Source: JAHEIJ01 sp040235565
GTDB lineage: Bacteria > Pseudomonadota > Gammaproteobacteria > UBA6429 > Thiohalophilaceae
Length of the DNA stretch: 13,957 bases
Assembly: GCA_040235565.1 (NCBI GenBank)
Contig: JBECLA010000071.1
Coordinates: forward strand, 1-13,957
Direction of reading: 5' to 3'
Numbering within the stretch: the stretch's first letter is position 1; each line of letters opens with the position of its first letter. Below the pieces are notes generated by a model, which searched no databases, was not told where the DNA came from, and saw nothing but the letters and a program-made list of their open reading frames with translations. Of the stretch, positions 6,837 through 13,152 are shown one piece after another. The position numbers and the translations under genes were made by a program.

Positions 6837-9125
6837 TTAACGATCATGCCAGTAGCGCCGGGCGGTATGTCGATACCCCACCGGTTGCCAATCCCCCCGC
6901 CCCAGTTCGAAACGGATGGCACCGGCAGTGGCGGTGTCCAGCATGCTGACCCCCGCCTGCTGATAGCGCTGCACCACCGCTGGCCGCGGGAACCCGTAAC
7001 GGTTGCGATAACCGACCGGAAACAGGACATAACGCGGCCCGACGGCGCGAATAAATGGCGTGGTGGACGAGGTATTACTGCCGTGGTGCGGCGCGACCAG
7101 GACATTCGCCTTGAGCAGTGACGCATCCTGTTGCAACAGTTGCGATTCGGCGACTTTTTCAATATCGCCCGTCAGCAACACGGCCTGCTTGCCGGCACTG
7201 ACTTTTAACACACAGGAAGCATCATTGCGACTTGCTGCCCGATCCGCAGCAGGATGCAGTATCCGGAACCGCACCCCGTCCCACTCCCAGGCCTGCCCGC
7301 GCTGGCACGGTATCACCGGCCAGTCAGCCAGTTTCGCCGGAACACTGCTGCTAATGACCTTCACCGGCATCATGGCCAGCAAGGAGGCCGCCCCGCCGAT
7401 ATGATCCGTATCGCCATGGCTGATGATCAGATGATCCACCTGGCGCCAGCCACGCTGGCGCAGATACGGCACCACGACCGCCTCACCGGTATCAAAGCGG
7501 GAGCTGAAGCGCGGCCCGGTATCAAACACCAGGCTGTGCCGGTGAGTTTCGACCACCGCCGCCAGACCCTGGCCCACATCCAGTAAGGTAAAACGAGCCG
7601 TCCCGGGCGGGATGCCGGACGGCAGGCCGACGAGCAGGGGCAACAGCAACACCACCCCGACACCACGGCCCGGCCAGCCGCGCGGTGCCAGCAGCAGCAC
7701 CGCCCCTGTCACCGCCAGCATTGCCTGCCAGCCGTTGGCAACCGCCCCGCTCCAAACGGCAAAAGGCATTTCAGCCAACCCGTTCAGCAGCCACATAATG
7801 CCCTGCATGATCCAGGCGGCCAGGTGTAACAGGTCTGCCGCGAACCCCGCATGCAGTGGCAACACGACGGTGCCGAGCAAGGCCAACGGGACGACCAGCA
7901 GACTGACCAGTGGCACGGCGAGTAAATTGGCGATCGGCGCGATCAGTGAAACACGCTGGAACAGGACGATCACCAGGGGAAACAGGCCCAGCGAGATCCA
8001 CCACTGGATACGGACGCCCTGGTACCAGCGTGGCAGGCGTCCCACCCGGCCGTGCAGGCCATAGAAAATGATGGCCACGGCTACAAAGGACAGCCAGAAG
8101 CCGCTCGCCAGTACCGCCAGGGGATCGAACAACAACACCAGCAACAAGGCAGTGGCCAGCGTACGGGTCGGGCTGATCGGCCGACTGGTCAATAGTGCCA
8201 GCATCACCACGCTGACCATGATCAGCGCGCGCTGGGTCGGAATGGAAAACCCAGCCAGAGCGGCATAGGCCGTCGCAGTGAGTAACGCCAGAATGGCTCC
8301 GGCCTTGGGTGCCGGCAACCACAGCATCCCGCGGCCGCTGTAACGCCACAGGCGCTGGCCGAGCAGGAACATCAGCCCGGCGACCAGACCAATATGCAGG
8401 CCGGAGATCGCCATCAAATGATTGGTGCCGGTCTGCTGCAGCTGGCGCCACTGCTCGGGATCAATGGCACTGCGATCGCCGATCACCAGGGCCAGGATGA
8501 TCCCCTTGACGGGGGAATCCTCCAACCCTTTCGCAATGCGATCGCGCAGTGTCTGCCGGAGGCGTTGCAGGGGATAGCCGGTGTTGTTTGCCAGGTGTTG
8601 ATTATGCGGCGACTCACGCACGTAGCCGGTGGCGCGGATGCGATGTTGATACAACCAGCCTTCGTAATCAAAACCACCGGGATTACGAAACCCGTGCGGA
8701 GGTTTGAGCCGCACCAGCAGCCGCCACGACTCCCCGGCGGTGAGGATGGCATCGGTGCGATACCAGTTAAGTCGAAGACGGCGCGGTACAGTGACCGGTT
8801 GCTCCCCCGACCAGGCGCGTTGCACCACAAATTCAAACCGGACATGGTGCGTCTGGTTTACTGGCAGACTCGCAATCTGGCCCTCGAGCAGCAGATCCTG
8901 TCCCGCCAGCGCCTCCGGTAAACAGTCAGCCAGAATCAGCTGGGCGTGGAGCAAACCCCAGAGAAAACCGGACACCCCCCAGACCGGTAAATGCCAGCAG
9001 GGCTTGAGTAACAAACCCAGGGGAACAGACAAGAGCAGCCCCCAGCCCCAGAGCGGGGAAGGCAAGGTGGCGAGTTGCTGCAACAGCAGCACACCAAGAA
9101 GAAATGCAAGCGTCCCTGTTCGCAT
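6837..9125 (-). CDS. comEC: DNA internalization competence protein ComEC/Rec2
   Basis: A full-length 762-residue ComEC, the inner-membrane channel through which single-stranded DNA enters during natural transformation. In order there are: N-terminal hydrophobic helices with a DUF4131-like soluble part (to about residue 200); the central competence domain, with the signature NHLMAISGLHIGLVAG near residue 235 and a long run of membrane helices; and a C-terminal metallo-beta-lactamase-fold domain. The last has DVGQGLAAVVE, DTGPRF (about 535), the metal motif SHGDTDHIGG (about 566-575, HxDxDH), LLTGDIE and APHHGSNTS. All metal ligands of the fold appear present, so the presumed nuclease domain is not obviously broken. 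The ATG at 9125 has no strong ribosome site. The gene is divergent from the DUF2062 gene. Presence of comEC alone does not prove competence. Confidence 0.95.
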   Translation of the reverse strand: MRTGTLAFLLGVLLLQQLATLPSPLWGWGLLLSVPLGLLLKPCWHLPVWGVSGFLWGLLHAQLILADCLPEALAGQDLLLEGQIASLPVNQTHHVRFEFVVQRAWSGEQPVTVPRRLRLNWYRTDAILTAGESWRLLVRLKPPHGFRNPGGFDYEGWLYQHRIRATGYVRESPHNQHLANNTGYPLQRLRQTLRDRIAKGLEDSPVKGIILALVIGDRSAIDPEQWRQLQQTGTNHLMAISGLHIGLVAGLMFLLGQRLWRYSGRGMLWLPAPKAGAILALLTATAYAALAGFSIPTQRALIMVSVVMLALLTSRPISPTRTLATALLLVLLFDPLAVLASGFWLSFVAVAIIFYGLHGRVGRLPRWYQGVRIQWWISLGLFPLVIVLFQRVSLIAPIANLLAVPLVSLLVVPLALLGTVVLPLHAGFAADLLHLAAWIMQGIMWLLNGLAEMPFAVWSGAVANGWQAMLAVTGAVLLLAPRGWPGRGVGVVLLLPLLVGLPSGIPPGTARFTLLDVGQGLAAVVETHRHSLVFDTGPRFSSRFDTGEAVVVPYLRQRGWRQVDHLIISHGDTDHIGGAASLLAMMPVKVISSSVPAKLADWPVIPCQRGQAWEWDGVRFRILHPAADRAASRNDASCVLKVSAGKQAVLLTGDIEKVAESQLLQQDASLLKANVLVAPHHGSNTSSTTPFIRAVGPRYVLFPVGYRNRYGFPRPAVVQRYQQAGVSMLDTATAGAIRFELGRGDWQPVGYRHTARRYWHDR

Positions 9126-9133
9126 AACGGTAA

Positions 9134-9163
9134 CTGACAGACTATCCGTGATTAGGTCATAAT
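9134..9163 (+). promoter_or_regulatory. Sigma70-type promoter for the DUF2062 gene
   Basis: CTGACA (9134-9139, 5 of 6) and CATAAT (9158-9163, 5 of 6) are 18 bp apart, which is the best promoter match in this divergent gap. Transcription would begin near 9170, about 30 bases before the ATG at 9200. Confidence 0.5.
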
Positions 9164-9187
9164 GGGCGGCGAATCGTCGTGAGGCAA
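9159..9187 (-). promoter_or_regulatory. Possible comEC promoter sharing its -10 with the divergent one
   Basis: Read on the minus strand, TTGCCT (9182-9187, 4 of 6) and CATTAT (9159-9164, 4 of 6) are 17 bp apart. The -10 lies on the same bases as the plus-strand -10 (9158-9163), so the two promoters could not be occupied at once. Confidence 0.3.
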
Positions 9188-9199
9188 TCCTAAGTTTAT

Positions 9200-9760
9200 A
9201 TGCCTAAAAAGTTTATCAAACGGTATATGCCGGATCACGTGAAGATCCGCAATCATAAAACCCTCAATCGGGTCTTCGGCACCCTGCTTCACGATCCCAA
9301 TCTGTTTCATCTGAACCGCCGTTCCGTGACCGGGGCGTTCTTTGTCGGCCTGTTTCTGGCCTTCGTGCCGTTACCGATCCAGATGGTACTGGCGGCAGGG
9401 CTGGCGATTCTGCTGCGGATCAATATGCCCATCACCATCGGCCTGGTCTGGCTGACCAATCCGGTCACCATGGGGCCGGTGTTTTATTTCTGCTACAAGG
9501 TCGGGACCTGGATCCTCGACAGGCCGCTGCAAAAAATTCACTTCGAGCTGTCCTGGGTCTGGTTGCAGACCGAGTTGATTGCCGTCTGGCAACCGTTTTT
9601 GCTGGGTTGTTTCATCGTCGGTCTTGTCGCCGGCGTTGTCGGTGCCGGGACGATTCGCCTGCTCTGGAACCTGCACCTGATTCGTCACATCAAGGCCCGC
9701 CGGCGGCGTCGACTGGAGCGCGAGAAACTTAAAGTCATTTCTGAAGATAACATTAAGTAA
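9200..9760 (+). CDS. DUF2062 domain membrane protein
   Basis: 186 residues belonging to the DUF2062 family of small bacterial inner-membrane proteins; no biochemical role is established. The N-terminus is basic (MPKKFIKRYMPDHVKIRNHK). Hydrophobic segments follow at about 43-72 (contains VGLFLAFVPLPIQMVLAAGL), 77-105 and 130-157, and the C-terminal tail is strongly basic (KARRRRRLEREKLK). The family blocks FVPLPIQM and WLTNPVTMGP are clearly present. In Pseudomonas a DUF2062 gene also lies between the lol genes and comEC, so this neighbourhood is conserved, though here the gene runs opposite to both sides. That suggests, but does not show, a role in the cell envelope. Confidence 0.88.
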   Translation: MPKKFIKRYMPDHVKIRNHKTLNRVFGTLLHDPNLFHLNRRSVTGAFFVGLFLAFVPLPIQMVLAAGLAILLRINMPITIGLVWLTNPVTMGPVFYFCYKVGTWILDRPLQKIHFELSWVWLQTELIAVWQPFLLGCFIVGLVAGVVGAGTIRLLWNLHLIRHIKARRRRRLEREKLKVISEDNIK

Positions 9761-9786
9761 CGCTTTTTAGTTATTGTTTTTATTTA
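9761..9786. other. AT-rich junction between converging genes
   Basis: Only 26 bases separate the DUF2062 stop from the lolD stop. They are almost pure T/A on the plus strand, and the T-richness continues into the 3' end of lolD to about 9799. A weak 6-bp stem (AGTAAC at 9755-9760 with GTTATT at 9769-9774) precedes T-runs, so it could act as a poor intrinsic terminator for the plus strand. Confidence 0.35.
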
Positions 9787-10470
9787 TTATTTTATTTTTC
9801 CGTCTTCGATCTCCAGGACCCGATCCATTTTCTCCGCAAAGCGCGGATCATGCGTCACCACCACGAAGCTGGTACCCAGCTCCTGGTTCAGATCCAGCAT
9901 TTGCTGGTGCACTTGATCCGCCGTGCGGCTGTCCAGGTTGCCCGTCGGTTCGTCCGCCAGAACGCAGCGGGGTCGCGTCACCAGGGCCCGGGCAATCGCC
10001 GCCCGCTGGCGCTCCCCGCCTGACAGTTCAGTCGGCTTGTGGCGCAGCCGATGACCCAGACCCACCCGCTCCAGCACCGCGGAGGCCGCCCGATAAGCGG
10101 CCGCGGGACGCTCGCGCCGGATCAGTAACGGCATCGCCACGTTTTCCAGTGCGCTGAATTCCGGCAACAGATGATGAAACTGATACACAAACCCCAGGGT
10201 CTGGTTGCGCAAGCGGCTGCGTGCCGCCTCCTTCAACCCGGCCATGTCCTGCCCGGCTACTTCGATACTGCCGGCGGTGGGCGTGTCCAGGCCACCCAGC
10301 AGATGTAACAGGGTGCTCTTGCCGGAACCCGAGGCGCCGATGATGGCCAGTTGCTCGCCCTGGCGGACCTGCAGATCGATGCCCTTGAGGACCTCCACCG
10401 GACTCGGTCCTTCCTTGAAGGTCTTGGCCAGGTGGCGGCAAGCCAGAACGAGGTCGGGTGACTTACTCAT
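9787..10470 (-). CDS. lolD: Lipoprotein-releasing system ATP-binding protein LolD
   Basis: A 227-residue stand-alone ABC ATPase, the usual LolD size. It powers extraction of outer-membrane lipoproteins from the inner membrane for hand-over to LolA. Visible motifs: Walker A GASGSGKS (45-52); Q-loop followed by FHHLLPEFSALENVAMPLL (about 98-116), which is the LolD-specific stretch; signature LSGGERQR (149-156); Walker B VLADEPTGNLD (170-180); switch His207. The ATG at 10470 is chosen because GGAGG lies 9 bases upstream and MSKSPDLVL matches the family. A longer frame from 10554 would add 28 residues overlapping the permease gene and unlike LolD. The start overlaps the permease stop by 8 bases, so the two are translationally coupled. 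The gene order matches a minimal lol operon. Confidence 0.94.
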   Translation of the reverse strand: MSKSPDLVLACRHLAKTFKEGPSPVEVLKGIDLQVRQGEQLAIIGASGSGKSTLLHLLGGLDTPTAGSIEVAGQDMAGLKEAARSRLRNQTLGFVYQFHHLLPEFSALENVAMPLLIRRERPAAAYRAASAVLERVGLGHRLRHKPTELSGGERQRAAIARALVTRPRCVLADEPTGNLDSRTADQVHQQMLDLNQELGTSFVVVTHDPRFAEKMDRVLEIEDGKIK

Positions 10471-11710
10471 AGCGTAACGCCTCCGCCGGCTGGGTTCGGC
10501 TGGCGCGCCAGGCCGGGTACAGGGTGGACAACAGGCCAAACAGGAAGGACACACCGCTGATCAGACCCACATCATCCCAGTGCAGATCCGAGGGCAGTTC
10601 ACTGATGTAGTAAATCCCCGGATCGAGGACTCGGAAACCGAACAGGCTTTCGATCCACGGCACCACGGTATCCAGATTCAGTGACAGGCTGACCCCGCCG
10701 GCCACACCGAGGATGGTCCCGATCACCCCGATCAGGGTGCCCTGCACCATGAAGATCCCCATGATGCTTCGCGGTGTCGCCCCGAGGGTGCGCAGGATGG
10801 CGATATCGCTTTCCTTGTCGGTCACCAGCATCACCAGGGTAGAGACGATATTGAATGCGGCCACGGCAATGATCAGCATGAGCAACAGAAAGATCATCCG
10901 CTTCTCGATCTTGACTGCACGAAACCAGTTGGCATGGTAGGAACTCCAGTCCCGCACCCAGTAAGCACCCAGAGGCCCCTGCTGCAATTCGTGGCGCACT
11001 TGCGGCGCGGCAAACAGATCCTCGAGCCGGGCACGCACGCCGGTCACGGCATCCTGTAACCGGAACAGACGCCGCGCATCATCGAGATGAATGATTGCCA
11101 GACTGCTGTCATATTCGTACATACCGACATAAAAAATGCCGACCACCTGGAAACGTTTCAGTCGGGGCGCCACCCCCGCCGGGGTGACGTTGGCACTGGG
11201 CGTGACCATGGTCACCTTGTCACCCAACTCCACGCCAAGGATCCGCGCCAGGTCGCGTCCCAGGATCACATCGAACGACCCGGGTTTGAGATCCGTCAGC
11301 ACGCCTTCTTCCATTTTATCGGCCACGCTGGAGACGCCCGGTTCCATACCCGGCAAGATACCGCGAATCAGGGTGCCATTGACTTTTTTGCCGTGGATCA
11401 GCATGCCCTGGGCTTCCACATAGGGCGCGGCTTCGGTCACCTGGGGATGTTCCTTGACCTGCATCACCACGTCGGACCAGCCCTGCAGCCGGGCATCAAA
11501 GCTGCTGACGGTGAGATGCGACACCATATCGAGAATGCGTCCGCGCACTTCTTTCTCAAAGCCATTCATCACGGACAATACCGTGATCAGGGCCGTCACC
11601 CCCAGGGCGATGCCCAGCATGGAGGTCAGGGAAATAAAGGAAATAAAATGGTTACGACGCTTGGCGCGGGTGTAACGTAGGCCGATGGCAAATTCTAATG
11701 GGCGAAACAT
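10463..11710 (-). CDS. lolC: Lipoprotein-releasing ABC transporter permease (LolC/LolE family, LolF-like)
   Basis: 415 residues with the type VII ABC layout: helix 1 at about 22-48 (preceded by FAIGLRYTRAKRR), a large periplasmic domain (about 50-268), then three helices near 272-297, 318-345 and 380-402. TVLSVMNGFEKEVRGRIL and AILRTLGATPRSIMGIF (the coupling helix region that contacts LolD) are family hallmarks. Residues 172-187 (SANVTPAGVAPRLKRF) resemble the LolC 'hook' that grips LolA, compared with FTPMGRIPSQRNF in E. coli. No second permease gene is visible on either side: lolD follows and sfsA precedes. One permease carrying a hook fits the LolF homodimer type. The symbol lolC is given for the family; lolF may be the better name. 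The gap to sfsA is 45 bases, with no strong promoter or ribosome site seen. Confidence 0.92.
   Translation of the reverse strand: MFRPLEFAIGLRYTRAKRRNHFISFISLTSMLGIALGVTALITVLSVMNGFEKEVRGRILDMVSHLTVSSFDARLQGWSDVVMQVKEHPQVTEAAPYVEAQGMLIHGKKVNGTLIRGILPGMEPGVSSVADKMEEGVLTDLKPGSFDVILGRDLARILGVELGDKVTMVTPSANVTPAGVAPRLKRFQVVGIFYVGMYEYDSSLAIIHLDDARRLFRLQDAVTGVRARLEDLFAAPQVRHELQQGPLGAYWVRDWSSYHANWFRAVKIEKRMIFLLLMLIIAVAAFNIVSTLVMLVTDKESDIAILRTLGATPRSIMGIFMVQGTLIGVIGTILGVAGGVSLSLNLDTVVPWIESLFGFRVLDPGIYYISELPSDLHWDDVGLISGVSFLFGLLSTLYPAWRASRTQPAEALRYE
10480..10484 (-). promoter_or_regulatory. Ribosome-binding site deciding the lolD start
   Basis: GGAGG on the minus strand, 9 bases before ATG 10470 and inside the 3' end of the permease gene. 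It favours the 227-residue LolD over the 255-residue open frame. Confidence 0.6.
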
Positions 11711-11755
11711 GGCTGCGCATTAAACCACAGAATCATGATGAAACGGAAAACCTGT

Positions 11756-12472
11756 TCACACCAGGCGAACCGGCAAACGGCCGTGTACGCGGATGGCCGC
11801 GGGTGTGACCCGCGCCTGATAGGCCAGGACTTCCACTCCGTGATTCACCGCCGTTTGCAGGGTATCGGCGTAAGCCGGATCAATATCCCGTGCCGCCTCG
11901 ACCACCTCGGCGTCACCCCGTTGCACACAAAACAGCAGCACCGCCCGGTAGCCCTGCTGCACCAGGTGGATCAATTCACGCAGGTGGCGCGTCCCCCGCA
12001 GGCTCACCGCATCAGGAAAGGCGGCCACACCCTGCTCCCGGACGAGGGTGACATTCTTGATCTCGAGATAACAGGCCGGCCGGGCGGTGTGCTCCAGCAG
12101 TAAGTCAATGCGACTGTTTTCCCGCCCATAGCGGACCTCCTGACGAATGGATTGATAACCCTGTAATTCCGGGATCACGCCGGTTTCGATGCCTTCGCGC
12201 ACCAGTTGATTGGCCAGATGGGTATTCACCCCGACCAGAACACCGGTGTCACTGGTCGAGACTTCCCAGCCCAGGGGATACTTCCGATCGGGATTGCCAC
12301 TGTCCCGCAACCAGATACGACTCCCCGGTTCGGCACAGCCCAGCATGGCACCGGTATTGGGCGTGTGGACAGTCACCACCTCGCCGTTGCTCCCCTCCAG
12401 GCTCACGTCCGCGAGAAAGCGTTTGTAGCGACGGATCAATCTGGCCGGAATTAATTCGGAGGAATACTTCAC
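11756..12472 (-). CDS. sfsA: SfsA family DNA/RNA-binding nuclease
   Basis: 238 residues that follow E. coli SfsA from end to end: RRYKRFLADV, HTPNTGAMLGCAEPG, SGNPDRKYPLGWE, GVNTHLANQLV, ELQGYQSIRQEVRYG, then FPDAVSLRGTRHLREL and GVEVLAYQA. SfsA was first linked to maltose-gene stimulation ('sugar fermentation stimulation') and is now viewed as an OB-fold/PD-(D/E)XK-like nucleic-acid enzyme. SRID (120-123) and EIKN (137-140) look like its catalytic core. The start is GTG at 12472, giving MKYS, parallel to MEFS in E. coli; no clear Shine-Dalgarno is seen. It is divergent from the secreted-protein gene. It may be co-transcribed with the lol genes 45 bases downstream, though no functional link is known to me. 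Confidence 0.94.
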   Translation of the reverse strand: MKYSSELIPARLIRRYKRFLADVSLEGSNGEVVTVHTPNTGAMLGCAEPGSRIWLRDSGNPDRKYPLGWEVSTSDTGVLVGVNTHLANQLVREGIETGVIPELQGYQSIRQEVRYGRENSRIDLLLEHTARPACYLEIKNVTLVREQGVAAFPDAVSLRGTRHLRELIHLVQQGYRAVLLFCVQRGDAEVVEAARDIDPAYADTLQTAVNHGVEVLAYQARVTPAAIRVHGRLPVRLV

Positions 12473-12504
12473 AATTGGAGTAATTTCAGGGAAAAAATCA
12501 GGTT

Positions 12505-12533
12505 TTGCCTGTAAGCTATTGATAGAGTATAGT
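12505..12533 (+). promoter_or_regulatory. Sigma70-type promoter for the secreted-protein gene
   Basis: TTGCCT (12505-12510, 4 of 6) and TATAGT (12528-12533, 5 of 6) are separated by 17 bp in an AT-rich divergent gap. Transcription would start near 12540 with a leader of about 44 bases. On the opposite strand TATACT (12526-12531) overlaps the same -10 but lacks a good -35 partner for sfsA. Confidence 0.55.
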
Positions 12534-12571
12534 TTAATGAGTTACGGGACTTAGAATAACATCGATCCAAC

Positions 12572-12577
12572 AAGGAG
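12572..12577 (+). promoter_or_regulatory. Strong ribosome-binding site
   Basis: AAGGAG lies 6 bases before ATG 12584. It is the best Shine-Dalgarno match in the window and fixes the start of the secreted protein ahead of a nearby in-frame ATG (codon 4). Confidence 0.7.
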
Positions 12578-12583
12578 TCCGCC

Positions 12584-13111
12584 ATGCGCCGCATGCTACC
12601 CCTTTTTACTGCCCTCTCATTGAGTGTGGCCACCCCGCTTCAGGCCGAAACCCTGGAGATGCCGGCCGCCACTGAAGCGCCAGGCTATTCGGTTAATCTC
12701 CCGGGCCGGGGCATGAACATGACGCAGGTGGAAGAGAAATTCGGCCCGCCCATGGAAAAACTGCCAGAAGTGGGCGATCCGCCGATCATTCGCTGGATAT
12801 ACCCCGACTACACCGTGTACTTTGAATACCAGTATGTCATTAACAGTGTGTTGAATGACCTCAGCATACCGACCCCGCAGCCGATGCCGACCAAATCCAT
12901 GGCACCGGCGGAAATGCCGTCACCTGGCGAAGTCATGATGGAGCCGACAGCCGCTGAAATGCCACCACCCGGTGGCGATCCGGTGGAAATTTCCCCCGAG
13001 GTCGAGATCATCCCCGCGCCGGAAGAATCAAGTGACACCGTCATCGAGGCACCACCCGAAGTTTACGAGCCCGAGGCGGAGGTTGTCATTCCAGCAACCC
13101 CGGCCGAATAA
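12584..13111 (+). CDS. Secreted protein with BamE/SmpA-like core and acidic Pro/Glu-rich tail (unknown function)
   Basis: 175 residues, not a named family to me. Residues 1-21 form a Sec signal peptide: MRRML, a hydrophobic stretch, then PLQA before a likely cut at Ala21. There is no lipobox cysteine, so the mature protein should be periplasmic or secreted. Residues about 40-90 (PGRGMNMTQVEEKFGPPMEK, then IIRWIYPDYTVYFEYQYVI) resemble the small BamE/SmpA fold, in which a 'GM-T-xx-V-xx-xxG-PP' helix start is followed by a beta-hairpin. Residues 95-175 are low complexity, rich in Pro, Glu, Met and Ala, strongly acidic, and probably disordered. Within it AEMPSPG and AEMPPPG repeat. The gene has its own promoter and a strong ribosome site; agmatine deiminase begins 41 bases after its stop. 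The secretion call is firm, the BamE link is inference. Confidence 0.72.
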   Translation: MRRMLPLFTALSLSVATPLQAETLEMPAATEAPGYSVNLPGRGMNMTQVEEKFGPPMEKLPEVGDPPIIRWIYPDYTVYFEYQYVINSVLNDLSIPTPQPMPTKSMAPAEMPSPGEVMMEPTAAEMPPPGGDPVEISPEVEIIPAPEESSDTVIEAPPEVYEPEAEVVIPATPAE

Positions 13112-13152
13112 TCCTGCAGCGAGACCGGGACAACCCTGGGTTGCCCTGACAT

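Noticed and set aside
7771..8451. Minus-strand open frame of 226 codons in another frame of comEC
   Set aside because: comEC is intact in its own frame with all family motifs; this frame is Arg/Gly/Pro-rich and looks like a frame shadow.
10471..10554. N-terminal extension of LolD (28 extra residues)
   Set aside because: The extension is Cys/Pro/Arg-rich, overlaps the permease gene, and a GGAGG site supports the start at 10470.
11087..11680. Plus-strand open frame of 197 codons opposite the Lol permease gene
   Set aside because: Antisense to a clear gene; the His/Gln/Gly-rich translation has no family features.
13117..13148. Inverted repeat (CAACC, CTG, GGTTG) between the secreted-protein gene and agmatine deiminase as a terminator
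   Set aside because: The stem is short and not followed by a T-run, so it does not qualify as an intrinsic terminator.
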